A stretch of 29,028 nt of DNA, taken from Desulfobulbaceae bacterium (lineage in GTDB: Bacteria; Desulfobacterota; Desulfobulbia; Desulfobulbales; UBA5123). The stretch covers positions 1 through 29,028 of the forward strand of contig JAOUHH010000005.1 in the NCBI GenBank assembly GCA_029865195.1, written 5' to 3'. The translations under genes were made by a program, and so were the position numbers. Shown here piece after piece: positions 1 through 7,641 of this stretch. The notes beneath the pieces are model-generated. The model was not told the DNA's origin. It did not search any database and was given only the letters and a program-made list of their open reading frames with translations. Every line of letters starts with the position of its first letter. Position 1 is the stretch's first letter.

Positions 1-47
1 ACGAGATCCTCGTCGGCTTGCCGCTTCCTCCCCAAGGGCTGTCATGA
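1..47 (+). CDS. possible 3' end of an upstream gene (partial)
   Basis: A frame open from the window edge (codons starting at base 3) ends with TGA at 45-47. This stop overlaps the ATG of the following kinase in an ATGA arrangement, typical of translationally coupled genes. Only about 14 codons are visible, so no product can be named. The call rests on the overlap geometry alone and could be chance. Confidence 0.3.
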   Translation, partial: EILVGLPLPPQGLS

Positions 48-2272
48 ACTACGACAAACTCATCAAGGCGATCAAGAAGGCGTGCAAAAAAGCGGATGCG
101 CCGCTGCCGGATGCCAAGGTGGCCGGCGAGGCCGGGGAACTGCTTGACAGCATCAACGCCCTGATCAGTGAGAACCGCGCCCTGCGTTGCAAGAACAGCA
201 AGGCAAACCACTATATCCGCAAAAAAACCGACCAGTTGCTCAACGTCATCGGTACTCTGCCGCTACGCCCGGAAGAGCTTGAAGACGATACCCTCATCAC
301 CCTCGATCCCATCGGCGTGGTGGCCGAATCCTTTATCCAGATCCTGGAACACCAGCGGGAGACCAACAAGAAACTCGAACTGACCATGGAGGAGATCAAG
401 GCGATCTTCGACGCGGTGGGCTGCAGTGTGCTGGTGGTCGACGAAAACATGCACGTCCAGGCCTACAACGAACACGCCCAGCGCCTGTTCATCGATTATC
501 AGGGGGAATGGAAGGGCACCTCCTGCCACCAGATCGTCTGCCGCGACAGCCGCCTGCAACAGGAATGCCCCTTCCGCAAGGTTCTTGACACCGGCCAGCC
601 CGTGCATTTCCCGGACTGGCAGGTGCGCGACCGCTCCTTCGACATCGTCGCCACCCCGGTCAAGAACAAGGAGGGCAAGGTGGTGTACGGGGTGCTTCTC
701 TACCACGACATCACCTTTCAAAAACAGGCGGCGACGGCCCTTGCCGCCGAAAAGGAGCAGCTTGCCGTCACCCTGCGCAGTATCGCCGAGGGGGTCATCA
801 CCACCGACGTGGCCGGCAATATCGTTCTGATGAACCGGGTTGCCGAACAACTGACCGGCTGGACCCAGAAAGAGGCGACAGGTCTGCCCTCCTGCGAGGT
901 ATTCTGGATCGTCGATGAAAAAAACCGCTCAAAGTGCATCCATCTCCCCCTGGACGTGATGGCCGGCGGCGAGAACATCTCGCTTACCGACGACACCGTG
1001 CTCATCGCCCGTGACGGCTACGAACAACTCATCTCGGCCAACGCGGCGCCGATCTACGACCATGAGCGGGATATTGTCGGCGTGGTCATGGTTTTTCGCG
1101 ACATCACCGCCGAAAAGCGGATCGAGGAGGAGCTTCTCAATGCCCGCCGGATCGAATCCCTGGGCATCCTTGCCGGCGGCATCGCCCATGACTTCAACAA
1201 CCTGCTCACCGGCATCCTCGGCAACATCACCCTGGCCAAGATGACCGCGGACCAGGGAACGCCGGTGGTCGAAAAGCTGAGCCGGGCTGAGAAGGCCTGC
1301 ATGCGGGCCCGCGACCTCACCCAGCAGCTGCTGACCTTTTCGAAAGGCGGCGCGCCGGTCAAGAAAACCGCCGCCATCACCGACCTCCTCAAGGAAACCG
1401 CCCTCTTTGCCCTGCGCGGCTCCAACGTCCAGTGTCATTTCGAGATCGCCGACAATCTCTGGCCGGCGGAGATCGACGAGGGACAGATCGCCCAGGTCAT
1501 CAACAACCTGGTGATCAACGCCGATCAGGCGATGCCGGATGGCGGGATCCTCACCGTGAGCGCCAAGAATGCGCAGGTCAAAAACAGCAAGCAGCTGCCT
1601 CTCAAGCCCGGCCGCTACCTCAAGATAACCGTACAGGACACCGGCGAAGGCATCGATCCCGCCAACATCGACAAGATATTCGACCCCTACTTCTCAACCA
1701 AGAAGACCGGCAGCGGCCTTGGCCTGGCCTCCTGCTACGCCATCATCAAGAAGCATGACGGCTTTATCCATGTCGAATCAAAAAATGGCCGCGGCGCCGC
1801 CTTCACCTTTTATCTGGCCGCCTCAACCGCACGGCTGGCCGACCACCGGGAGGAAGCCCAGGACAACGGGTGCGAACAGACCGGCCGGATTCTGGTCATG
1901 GACGACGAGGAGATGATCCTGGAGTTGACCCGTGAACTGCTGCTCAGTCACGGTTTCGATGTCTCGGTGAGCAGGGACGGCAATGAGGCCATTGCCGCCT
2001 ATCAGGAGGCGATGCGGGAAGGAAACCCGTTTGACGTGGTGATCATGGATCTCACCATCCCCGGCGGCATGGGTGGCAAGGAGGCGATCCAGAGGCTGCG
2101 CCAGATCGACCCGGCGATAAAGGCCATCGTCTCCAGCGGCTACTCCATGGATGCCGCCATGTCCGATTACGCGAGCCACGGCTTCGTGGCGGTGGTGCCG
2201 AAACCCTACAAGGCCGGCACCCTGCTCCGGGTCATCCGGGAAGTGCTCGCCATGGACGACGAAACCGACTGA
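44..2272 (+). CDS. soluble PAS-PAS hybrid sensor histidine kinase with C-terminal receiver
   Basis: A 742-residue signalling protein without membrane segments, so probably a cytoplasmic sensor. In order: a charged N-terminal helical region (1-110); PAS 1 (about 115-228) with a cysteine cluster C161, C166, C175; PAS 2 (about 240-358); a HisKA dimerisation helix with phospho-acceptor H382 in a GGIAHDFNN motif; an HATPase_c domain with an N-box near 487-493, G1 box DTGEGI (532-537) and G2 box GSGLGLA (556-562); and a receiver domain (about 614-736) with acidic pocket D620/D621, phospho-acceptor D669 and K720. The H-box type (AHDFNNLL) is that of NtrB-like and hybrid kinases. AAGGG at 34-38 lies 5 bases before the ATG and supports this start, although the frame stays open upstream to the window edge. 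Its phosphotransfer partner is not visible. It converges on pepA with 15 bases between stops. Confidence 0.93.
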   Translation: MNYDKLIKAIKKACKKADAPLPDAKVAGEAGELLDSINALISENRALRCKNSKANHYIRKKTDQLLNVIGTLPLRPEELEDDTLITLDPIGVVAESFIQILEHQRETNKKLELTMEEIKAIFDAVGCSVLVVDENMHVQAYNEHAQRLFIDYQGEWKGTSCHQIVCRDSRLQQECPFRKVLDTGQPVHFPDWQVRDRSFDIVATPVKNKEGKVVYGVLLYHDITFQKQAATALAAEKEQLAVTLRSIAEGVITTDVAGNIVLMNRVAEQLTGWTQKEATGLPSCEVFWIVDEKNRSKCIHLPLDVMAGGENISLTDDTVLIARDGYEQLISANAAPIYDHERDIVGVVMVFRDITAEKRIEEELLNARRIESLGILAGGIAHDFNNLLTGILGNITLAKMTADQGTPVVEKLSRAEKACMRARDLTQQLLTFSKGGAPVKKTAAITDLLKETALFALRGSNVQCHFEIADNLWPAEIDEGQIAQVINNLVINADQAMPDGGILTVSAKNAQVKNSKQLPLKPGRYLKITVQDTGEGIDPANIDKIFDPYFSTKKTGSGLGLASCYAIIKKHDGFIHVESKNGRGAAFTFYLAASTARLADHREEAQDNGCEQTGRILVMDDEEMILELTRELLLSHGFDVSVSRDGNEAIAAYQEAMREGNPFDVVIMDLTIPGGMGGKEAIQRLRQIDPAIKAIVSSGYSMDAAMSDYASHGFVAVVPKPYKAGTLLRVIREVLAMDDETD

Positions 2273-2287
2273 GCCCGCCCCGGCAGA

Positions 2288-3784
2288 CTACCGCCAATTC
2301 CTGATCAACTCCACCAGCAACCGTACGCCGACCCCTGATGGCCCTTTGGGGATATAGGATTTTTCGGTGAAATCCCAGGCAGTGCCGGCAATATCCAGAT
2401 GCGCCCACGGGGTCTTGCCGACAAACTCCTGCAAAAAGGCGGCGGCGGTGATGGTGCCGGCGTCGCGATTACCGACATTCTTGAGGTCCGCCACCGTCGA
2501 TTTCATCTGCTTGCTGTATTCCGGGGCCAACGGCAACCGCCAGAGCGGCTCGCCGCTGCGCTCCCCGGCGGCAAGCAACCTCTCCACCAGCTTGTCGTCG
2601 TTGCTCAGCAACCCGGTGCGGTGATGCCCGAGGCCGACGATGACCGCGCCGGTGAGGGTGGCAAGATCGACCACCGCCGCGGGCTTGAACTTCTCGATCC
2701 CGTAGGCCAGGGCATCGGCGAGGATCAGGCGCCCCTCGGCATCGGTGTTCAGCACCTCCACGGTTTTGCCGCCGTACTGGGTGATCACGTCGCCGGGCTT
2801 GATCGCTCCGGGGCCGGGCATATTCTCGGTGGCCGGGACAATGGCTACCACGTCAAGCCGCTTCGGCCGCTCCTCGCCCACCGCCGCCATGGCCGCGAGT
2901 ACCGCCGCGCCGCCGCACATGTCGTACTTCATCTCGCCCATGCCGGCGGAAGGCTTCAGGGAAATGCCGCCTGAATCGAAGGTCAGCCCCTTGCCCACCA
3001 GGAGCAGGGTCGGCACCTTCTTGCCGGTGCGATACTCGAGCACCACCATCTGCGGCGGCTCGGCCGAGCCCTGGTTGACGCCGAGCAGGCCGCCCATCTT
3101 CAGCTTCTGCATCGCCGCCTTGTCGAGCACCTTGCAGCGGAAGCCGTAGCGCGCCGCCAGATCCTTGCCGTACTCGGCGAAATGCGTAGGGGTCCAGAAA
3201 TTCGCCGGCTCGTTGGCCATCTCCCGGGCCGCGCAAGCCGCCTCGGCGGCAGCCCTGCCCAGCCGCACCCCGCGCCGGGTCGCCGCCGCATCCTTGCCGC
3301 CGTAAAAGGAAACCGTCTCGATCCGTCCCGGCGCCTCGTCATCCTCCTGCCTGCTCTTGTACTTCTCAAACCGGTAGCCACCCAGCACCACCCCCTCGGC
3401 CAGGCATTCGCCGATCTCATCCGGCTTCATCCCGGCAAGCGCCGGCACCACCAGCAGCAATCTGCCCGCCTTGGTCTTGACGGCACAGGAAACGGCGGTG
3501 CCGGCCGCCTTGCGGATGGTCTCCCGCCCCGGCAGCTCCTTGCCGAGCCCCACCACCAGCACCCTGGTCGGCCCGTTCTTTTGGTCAGCGCCGGCCGGAT
3601 AGTAGAGAAGGGTCTCCCCCTCCTTGCCGACAAAATCCCCGGCCGCAAAGGCGCGGCCGATCATGGCGACGACCTCCTTGTCGTGACAGGCGGGCGCCTT
3701 TTTCTTTTCAGCCTGCCGGACAAAATAAACCGCCAGGTCACTCTTGCATTGCTGCGGCGCCGTCTGCACAACCGTAAGTTTCAT
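2288..3784 (-). CDS. pepA: leucyl aminopeptidase, M17 family (PepA)
   Basis: Cytosolic two-metal aminopeptidase that removes N-terminal residues from peptides in protein turnover; E. coli PepA also binds DNA, which cannot be judged here. At 498 residues it matches the family length (E. coli 503). The N-terminal macro-like domain is followed by the catalytic domain with metal ligands K265 and D270 (KGLTFDSGG), D288, and D348/E350 in the family signature NTDAEGRL, with R352 after them. The frame continues 59 codons further upstream, but ATG 3784 begins the family-like N-terminus and has a perfect AAGGAG Shine-Dalgarno (3791-3796) six bases before it, so the longer form is rejected. It is transcribed alone, divergently from the CNNM gene. 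Confidence 0.96.
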   Translation of the reverse strand: MKLTVVQTAPQQCKSDLAVYFVRQAEKKKAPACHDKEVVAMIGRAFAAGDFVGKEGETLLYYPAGADQKNGPTRVLVVGLGKELPGRETIRKAAGTAVSCAVKTKAGRLLLVVPALAGMKPDEIGECLAEGVVLGGYRFEKYKSRQEDDEAPGRIETVSFYGGKDAAATRRGVRLGRAAAEAACAAREMANEPANFWTPTHFAEYGKDLAARYGFRCKVLDKAAMQKLKMGGLLGVNQGSAEPPQMVVLEYRTGKKVPTLLLVGKGLTFDSGGISLKPSAGMGEMKYDMCGGAAVLAAMAAVGEERPKRLDVVAIVPATENMPGPGAIKPGDVITQYGGKTVEVLNTDAEGRLILADALAYGIEKFKPAAVVDLATLTGAVIVGLGHHRTGLLSNDDKLVERLLAAGERSGEPLWRLPLAPEYSKQMKSTVADLKNVGNRDAGTITAAAFLQEFVGKTPWAHLDIAGTAWDFTEKSYIPKGPSGVGVRLLVELIRNWR

Positions 3785-3790
3785 GGAGCA

Positions 3791-3796
3791 CTCCTT
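3791..3796 (-). promoter_or_regulatory. ribosome binding site deciding the pepA start
   Basis: AAGGAG on the minus strand, six bases before ATG 3784. It selects this start over in-frame upstream codons, none of which begins a PepA-like sequence. Confidence 0.8.
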
Positions 3797-4029
3797 GATC
3801 GCTGCCGGGAATTGACATCCCATTGATGGGTTCGTGGATACGGAAACGGCCCGGCAAGGCCGGAACCGCGATAACCATACTATGAAACAATCCATCCAGG
3901 CAAGCGGCCGAAACAGTTTGTCTTGCCCACAATTTTCCTGTACAGATAGACTAAAATACAACCACCGATATTTCCGGACATCAACAACCCCGATCCGCTA
4001 TCCACGCGGCCTCGGTACGCGCTCACCAC

Positions 4030-4034
4030 GGAGG
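4030..4034 (+). promoter_or_regulatory. ribosome binding site deciding a TTG start
   Basis: GGAGG ends eight bases before the TTG at 4043. The next in-frame ATG (4061) lies 26 bases from it, so TTG is the better start for the CNNM protein. Confidence 0.7.
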
Positions 4035-4042
4035 CAGTTACC

Positions 4043-5095
4043 TTGACCTTTCAACTCATCATGGCGGTTGGCCTGGCAATCACCATATCCGCCCTTTGCA
4101 GCATCTTCGAGGCGGTACTCTATTCCATCCCCAGAAGTCAGATCGAGGTGCTGGCACGTTCCGGGAAGCTTTCCGGCCGGATCCTCAAGAAACTGAAGAA
4201 GGATATCCACAAGCCGATCATCACCATCCTCACCCTCAACACCATCGCCAACACCATGGGCGCGGCAGTGGCCGGCGCGTCGGCGGCGGTGGTCTTCGGC
4301 GAGCAGCATCTCGGCCTTTTCTCCATCGTCTTCACCGCCGCCATCCTCTTCTTCTCCGAGATCATGCCCAAGACCGCCGGCGTCGCCTACTACCGGACCC
4401 TGGCCCCTTGGATCGCCCTGCCCCTGCTGGGGATGGTCAAGCTGCTGTCGCCGATCACCTGGATCATCCAGACCATCACCCGCCTGGTCTTCGGCCATGG
4501 CTCAGACGCGCTGGTCTCGGCTGAGGAGCTGGAGGCGCTGGCGATCATGAGCAGGAAAACCGGCGCCATCGACCCGCAGCAGGAACAGGTGATCAGCAAC
4601 ATCCTCTCCCTCAAGAACAAGACCGTCCGCAATGTGATGACCCCGCGCACCGTCACCTTCACCCTGCTCGAGCATCTCACCGTCGACGAGGCGATCCAGT
4701 CGAAGGAGAACTGGCATCTGCACAGCCGGGTGCCGGTCTACGACAAGGACCCCGACGACATCGTCGGCATCGTCCTCAGGAAGGACGTGCTGTTGAGTTC
4801 CGCCGAGGACAAGGGACAACGCCCGCTCAGTGCCCTGATGCGGCCGGTGCACTTCGTTCCGGAGGCGGCGCCGCTCAACACCACCCTGATCGAATTCTTC
4901 GAACGCCGGCATCACCTCTTCGTGGTGGTGGACGAATACGGCAGCTTCACCGGCGTTATCAGCCTTGAGGATATTCTTGAGGAGATCATGGGGCAGGAGA
5001 TTCTTGACGAGTCGGACCCGATCAAGAGCATGCGGGAACTGGCACGGCTCAAGAAACGAGCCCGCACCTCAAACGGCAACGGCGACGGCAAGTAA
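4043..5095 (+). CDS. CNNM (DUF21) membrane protein with paired CBS domains
   Basis: A 350-residue inner-membrane protein of the hemolysin C/CorC-like family. Related bacterial proteins (CorC/MpfA/YhdP type) have been linked to magnesium or other cation efflux; the substrate here is not determined. Hydrophobic segments lie at about 3-28, 57-84, 90-108 and 121-148, with the CNNM hallmark SEIMPKT at 105-111. An acidic linker leads to two CBS motifs (about 197-255 and 262-320), the nucleotide-binding regulatory module; the second ends in the typical GVISLEDILEEIMG. The protein stops about 25 residues after the second CBS motif and so lacks the C-terminal CorC_HlyC domain of many relatives (430 residues or more), ending in a basic, glycine/asparagine-rich tail. 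Start is TTG, chosen from the Shine-Dalgarno at 4030-4034. An mgtE magnesium channel is encoded 2.5 kb away, so two candidate cation transporters are neighbours. Confidence 0.9.
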   Translation: MTFQLIMAVGLAITISALCSIFEAVLYSIPRSQIEVLARSGKLSGRILKKLKKDIHKPIITILTLNTIANTMGAAVAGASAAVVFGEQHLGLFSIVFTAAILFFSEIMPKTAGVAYYRTLAPWIALPLLGMVKLLSPITWIIQTITRLVFGHGSDALVSAEELEALAIMSRKTGAIDPQQEQVISNILSLKNKTVRNVMTPRTVTFTLLEHLTVDEAIQSKENWHLHSRVPVYDKDPDDIVGIVLRKDVLLSSAEDKGQRPLSALMRPVHFVPEAAPLNTTLIEFFERRHHLFVVVDEYGSFTGVISLEDILEEIMGQEILDESDPIKSMRELARLKKRARTSNGNGDGK

Positions 5096-5102
5096 GGGAG
5101 AC

Positions 5103-5135
5103 GTTGCGGCCACCGCGACAAGGGGTGTCCGCAAC
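5103..5135. terminator. hairpin between convergent genes, possible bidirectional terminator
   Basis: Inverted repeat with a 7-bp outer stem (5103-5109 with 5129-5135), one mismatch, then a 4-bp inner stem (5111-5114 with 5124-5127) around a 9-base loop. It lies exactly between the stops of the CNNM gene (+) and the Fe-S protein gene (-). No U-tract follows on either strand, so termination is a guess from position. Confidence 0.35.
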
Positions 5136-5138
5136 CTC

Positions 5139-6506
5139 CTAGAAGAGGACGGTCAGATAGGCGAGGAGCAGACCGCCGATCAGCAGGTTGATGCCGAGAA
5201 AGTTCTTAAACGACACCATCCCCTCGAAATCCTCCAGGCAGAGCCGCCAGAAGATATAGCAGCCGGCGATGGCACCGTTGAGCAGGAAGAAGGCGGAGAG
5301 GATCTGCACCGGAAAGTCGGGGATGGTGAAGGAGAGATATTCCAGGAAGTCAAAGCCGACCTGCCGGCCGAAGGTGGGGATGAAATCCCCGATGCCGTCG
5401 GCGAAATAGCTCATCCGGTAGACAAGCTCACCGGTAAAGGCCATGGGGATGAAGATCGGCACCAGCGGCGCAAAACGGCCGAACATCGGATCCTCGCTGA
5501 TCCCGAACAGATGCGTACCGTAACGAATCACCCCCAGAACCACCGAAAAACCCACCACCAGCAGAATACTGAAGATCACCGCCTCCGAATACGGACCGAA
5601 ATTGATACTGTCCACCATGGCGTGGTAAAGCGGCTTCTCGCGCAGAAAGCGGGCCAACTGCGAGCCGATCAGAAACGGCACGATATAGGTGCAGGTGATG
5701 TACCGCCCCTTGTTGCGGATCAACTCGGCATAGGGGTTGCGGAGCAGAAACTGCGGCGAATCGCGATGACAGAACGGCAGGCAGTGGCCGCAGACCAGAC
5801 AGTGCAGGTTGTTTCTGACATTGTACGCCCCCAGATACACCGGACACCCCTTTTTGCCTTCTTTACCCTTCTGACAGGCAAAGGTTTCACAGCCCCGGCA
5901 CTTCTCGTGATCGGGACGGAATTCGGTGATGGACAAGGTGGCGGCGGCGCCGCTGATCCGGCCCAGCGGACAAAGATGCCGGCACCAGGCCTGGCCGGGA
6001 TAGAAGATGCTGAACAGGGCCGCGCCGCCGAGGATGGACAGCACCAGCCAGGAGGTCCCGGCCGGCGAGTAGTCGAGGGCGGCCACCACCTCGATCCAGA
6101 TGATCAGGGCGAGCAGGATGACCGAGGTGTAGACCCCGTATTTACGCAGGAAATTCGGCACCGGCAGGGCCAGGGTCAGCCCTTTGCGCTGCAGGAAGAC
6201 GCCAAGACCGGGGAAGGGACAGATGCCGCACCACATCCGGCCGACAAAGAACCAGGAGAGCACGATTCCAGGCCAGAGGAGCCCCCAGGTCAGGAAGACG
6301 GCGACATTGCGATCCGCCTCCTGGGGTCCGTACAGGCCGGAGATAACAACCACCACGAACAGGAAATCGCCAAAGGTCCGCAGGTAGGCGTAATGGTGCC
6401 TTGCCGCCAGAAACCGCCGGAAGGCGGGAAAAATCCGGAAAAGATCAAGCTGCCCTTCCTCTCCCGAGGAGATCAGGCTCCGTAACGCGCGCGTCCACCA
6501 AGTCAC
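5139..6506 (-). CDS. polytopic membrane 4Fe-4S protein, NapH/NosR/CcoG-like
   Basis: Probably an inner-membrane electron-transfer protein. With the GTG start it has 455 residues. About nine hydrophobic stretches are visible. Two CxxxCP motifs on the membrane part (CGICP and CRHLCPLG) are the pattern seen in NapH and NosR. A soluble loop carries two cysteine sets: C-x2-C-x4-C-x8-CP, then C-x2-C-x2-C-x3-C, enough for two 4Fe-4S clusters. In NapH and NosR such proteins pass quinol electrons to a periplasmic partner; no partner oxidoreductase is encoded here, so acceptor and pathway are unknown. Start is uncertain: AGGAGG (6522-6527) lies within the end of the protease gene, directly against a TTG at 6521 (zero spacing, unlikely) and 15 bases before GTG 6506. 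The gene is last in the mgtE operon and probably translationally coupled. Confidence 0.85.
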   Translation of the reverse strand: MTWWTRALRSLISSGEEGQLDLFRIFPAFRRFLAARHHYAYLRTFGDFLFVVVVISGLYGPQEADRNVAVFLTWGLLWPGIVLSWFFVGRMWCGICPFPGLGVFLQRKGLTLALPVPNFLRKYGVYTSVILLALIIWIEVVAALDYSPAGTSWLVLSILGGAALFSIFYPGQAWCRHLCPLGRISGAAATLSITEFRPDHEKCRGCETFACQKGKEGKKGCPVYLGAYNVRNNLHCLVCGHCLPFCHRDSPQFLLRNPYAELIRNKGRYITCTYIVPFLIGSQLARFLREKPLYHAMVDSINFGPYSEAVIFSILLVVGFSVVLGVIRYGTHLFGISEDPMFGRFAPLVPIFIPMAFTGELVYRMSYFADGIGDFIPTFGRQVGFDFLEYLSFTIPDFPVQILSAFFLLNGAIAGCYIFWRLCLEDFEGMVSFKNFLGINLLIGGLLLAYLTVLF

Positions 6507-6513
6507 AATGCGC

Positions 6514-7638
6514 CTATGCAACCTCCTCTAAGGTTACCCGCATGCGGATCGTCTTCTCTTCCCGGAGGATCTCGATCTCGATCTCCTCGCCAACCCGATG
6601 CCGGTCGAGTTCATTGCGCAGGTCATCGTAGCTGCTCACCACCACCCCGTTGACGCCGGTGATGACGTCGCCGATGATGATCTCGTTGCCGCTCTGCCGG
6701 ATGCCGCGTAGCCCGATCTTGGCGGCGCTGCTGCCCTCCCGCACCTTGATGATCAACATCCCGTTGATCCCGAGGCGATGGGTAATGCTCTCGCTGGCCA
6801 ATGTAACGCCAAGCCCCGGCCGGATCACCCGGCCGTAGCTGATAATCTCGGGCACCGCCCGGCTGACCTCGTCCACCGGCACCGCGAAGCCGATGCCGGA
6901 ACTGCCGCCGCTGGGGCTGTAGATAGCCGTGTTCACGCCGATCAACCGCCCGGCGCTGTCCAGCAGCGGACCGCCGGAGTTGCCGGGGTTGATGGCGGCG
7001 TCGGTCTGGATCACCCCCTGAATGGTACGCCCGGTAACCGCCTGGATCTCGCGGCCGAGGGCGCTGACGATACCGGCGGTGATGGTCTGATCGAGGCCGA
7101 AGGGGTTGCCGATGGCGAACACCTTCTGCCCGACCAGCAGGTTATGTGATTCGCCGATGGCGAGCGGCGCGAGCGCCGCGGCCGGCGCGTCGATCTGCAG
7201 CACCGCCAGATCCTTGTCGGGCGCCACCCCGACCAGCGAGGCCTTCCAGGTGGTATGATCGGCCAGGGTCACCTCGACGCTGTTGGCATCCTCGATGACA
7301 TGAAAGTTGGTTACGATCCGCCCCTCTTTGTCCCAGACGAAACCGGAACCGGTTCCCTTGGGGATCTCGTCGACGTTCAGGTTGAACAGGTTCCGTCGCA
7401 GGGCGATGTTGGTGATATAGACCACCGAGGGAGAAGCGGCGCGAAACAGCTCGATGGTGTTTTGCTCATCGCTTGCAAGATCGCCGCGGGCGGTTATCGC
7501 GCGCGGCGGTTGTGGCGGGGGAAGCGGTACGTTCTTGGGCCGCCCGAAAAACCACCAGCCGCCGAACAGGATCGCCACCAGCACGAGAAAGGAGGGGATT
7601 CGCCGCCGATATGAATTATTCGGATAGTATTGCCGCAT
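6514..7638 (-). CDS. membrane-anchored HtrA-family serine protease, one PDZ (DegS-like)
   Basis: Periplasmic trypsin-like protease (S1C), tethered by one N-terminal membrane segment (about 15-31) after a short basic N-terminus, then a proline-rich linker (34-46). Catalytic triad H113 (TNFHVIE), D143 (DKDLAV) and S221 (NPGNSGGPL) is intact. A single PDZ domain follows (about 262-370). Length 374 and the one-PDZ, anchored layout are those of DegS (355 in E. coli), whereas DegP and DegQ have two PDZ domains. DegS cuts the anti-sigma factor RseA in the envelope stress response; no rseA or rpoE is present here, so a regulatory role is only possible. It starts three bases after the mgtE stop and its end carries the ribosome binding site of the next gene. 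Confidence 0.93.
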   Translation of the reverse strand: MRQYYPNNSYRRRIPSFLVLVAILFGGWWFFGRPKNVPLPPPQPPRAITARGDLASDEQNTIELFRAASPSVVYITNIALRRNLFNLNVDEIPKGTGSGFVWDKEGRIVTNFHVIEDANSVEVTLADHTTWKASLVGVAPDKDLAVLQIDAPAAALAPLAIGESHNLLVGQKVFAIGNPFGLDQTITAGIVSALGREIQAVTGRTIQGVIQTDAAINPGNSGGPLLDSAGRLIGVNTAIYSPSGGSSGIGFAVPVDEVSRAVPEIISYGRVIRPGLGVTLASESITHRLGINGMLIIKVREGSSAAKIGLRGIRQSGNEIIIGDVITGVNGVVVSSYDDLRNELDRHRVGEEIEIEILREEKTIRMRVTLEEVA

Positions 7639-7641
7639 CGC

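Noticed and set aside
2273..2287. Terminator between the first kinase and pepA
   Set aside because: Only 15 bases separate the stops and no stem-loop is present.
4965..6485. Plus-strand open frame opposite the Fe-S membrane protein
   Set aside because: Low-complexity, very hydrophilic antisense product; the minus strand holds the conserved cysteine motifs and membrane helices.
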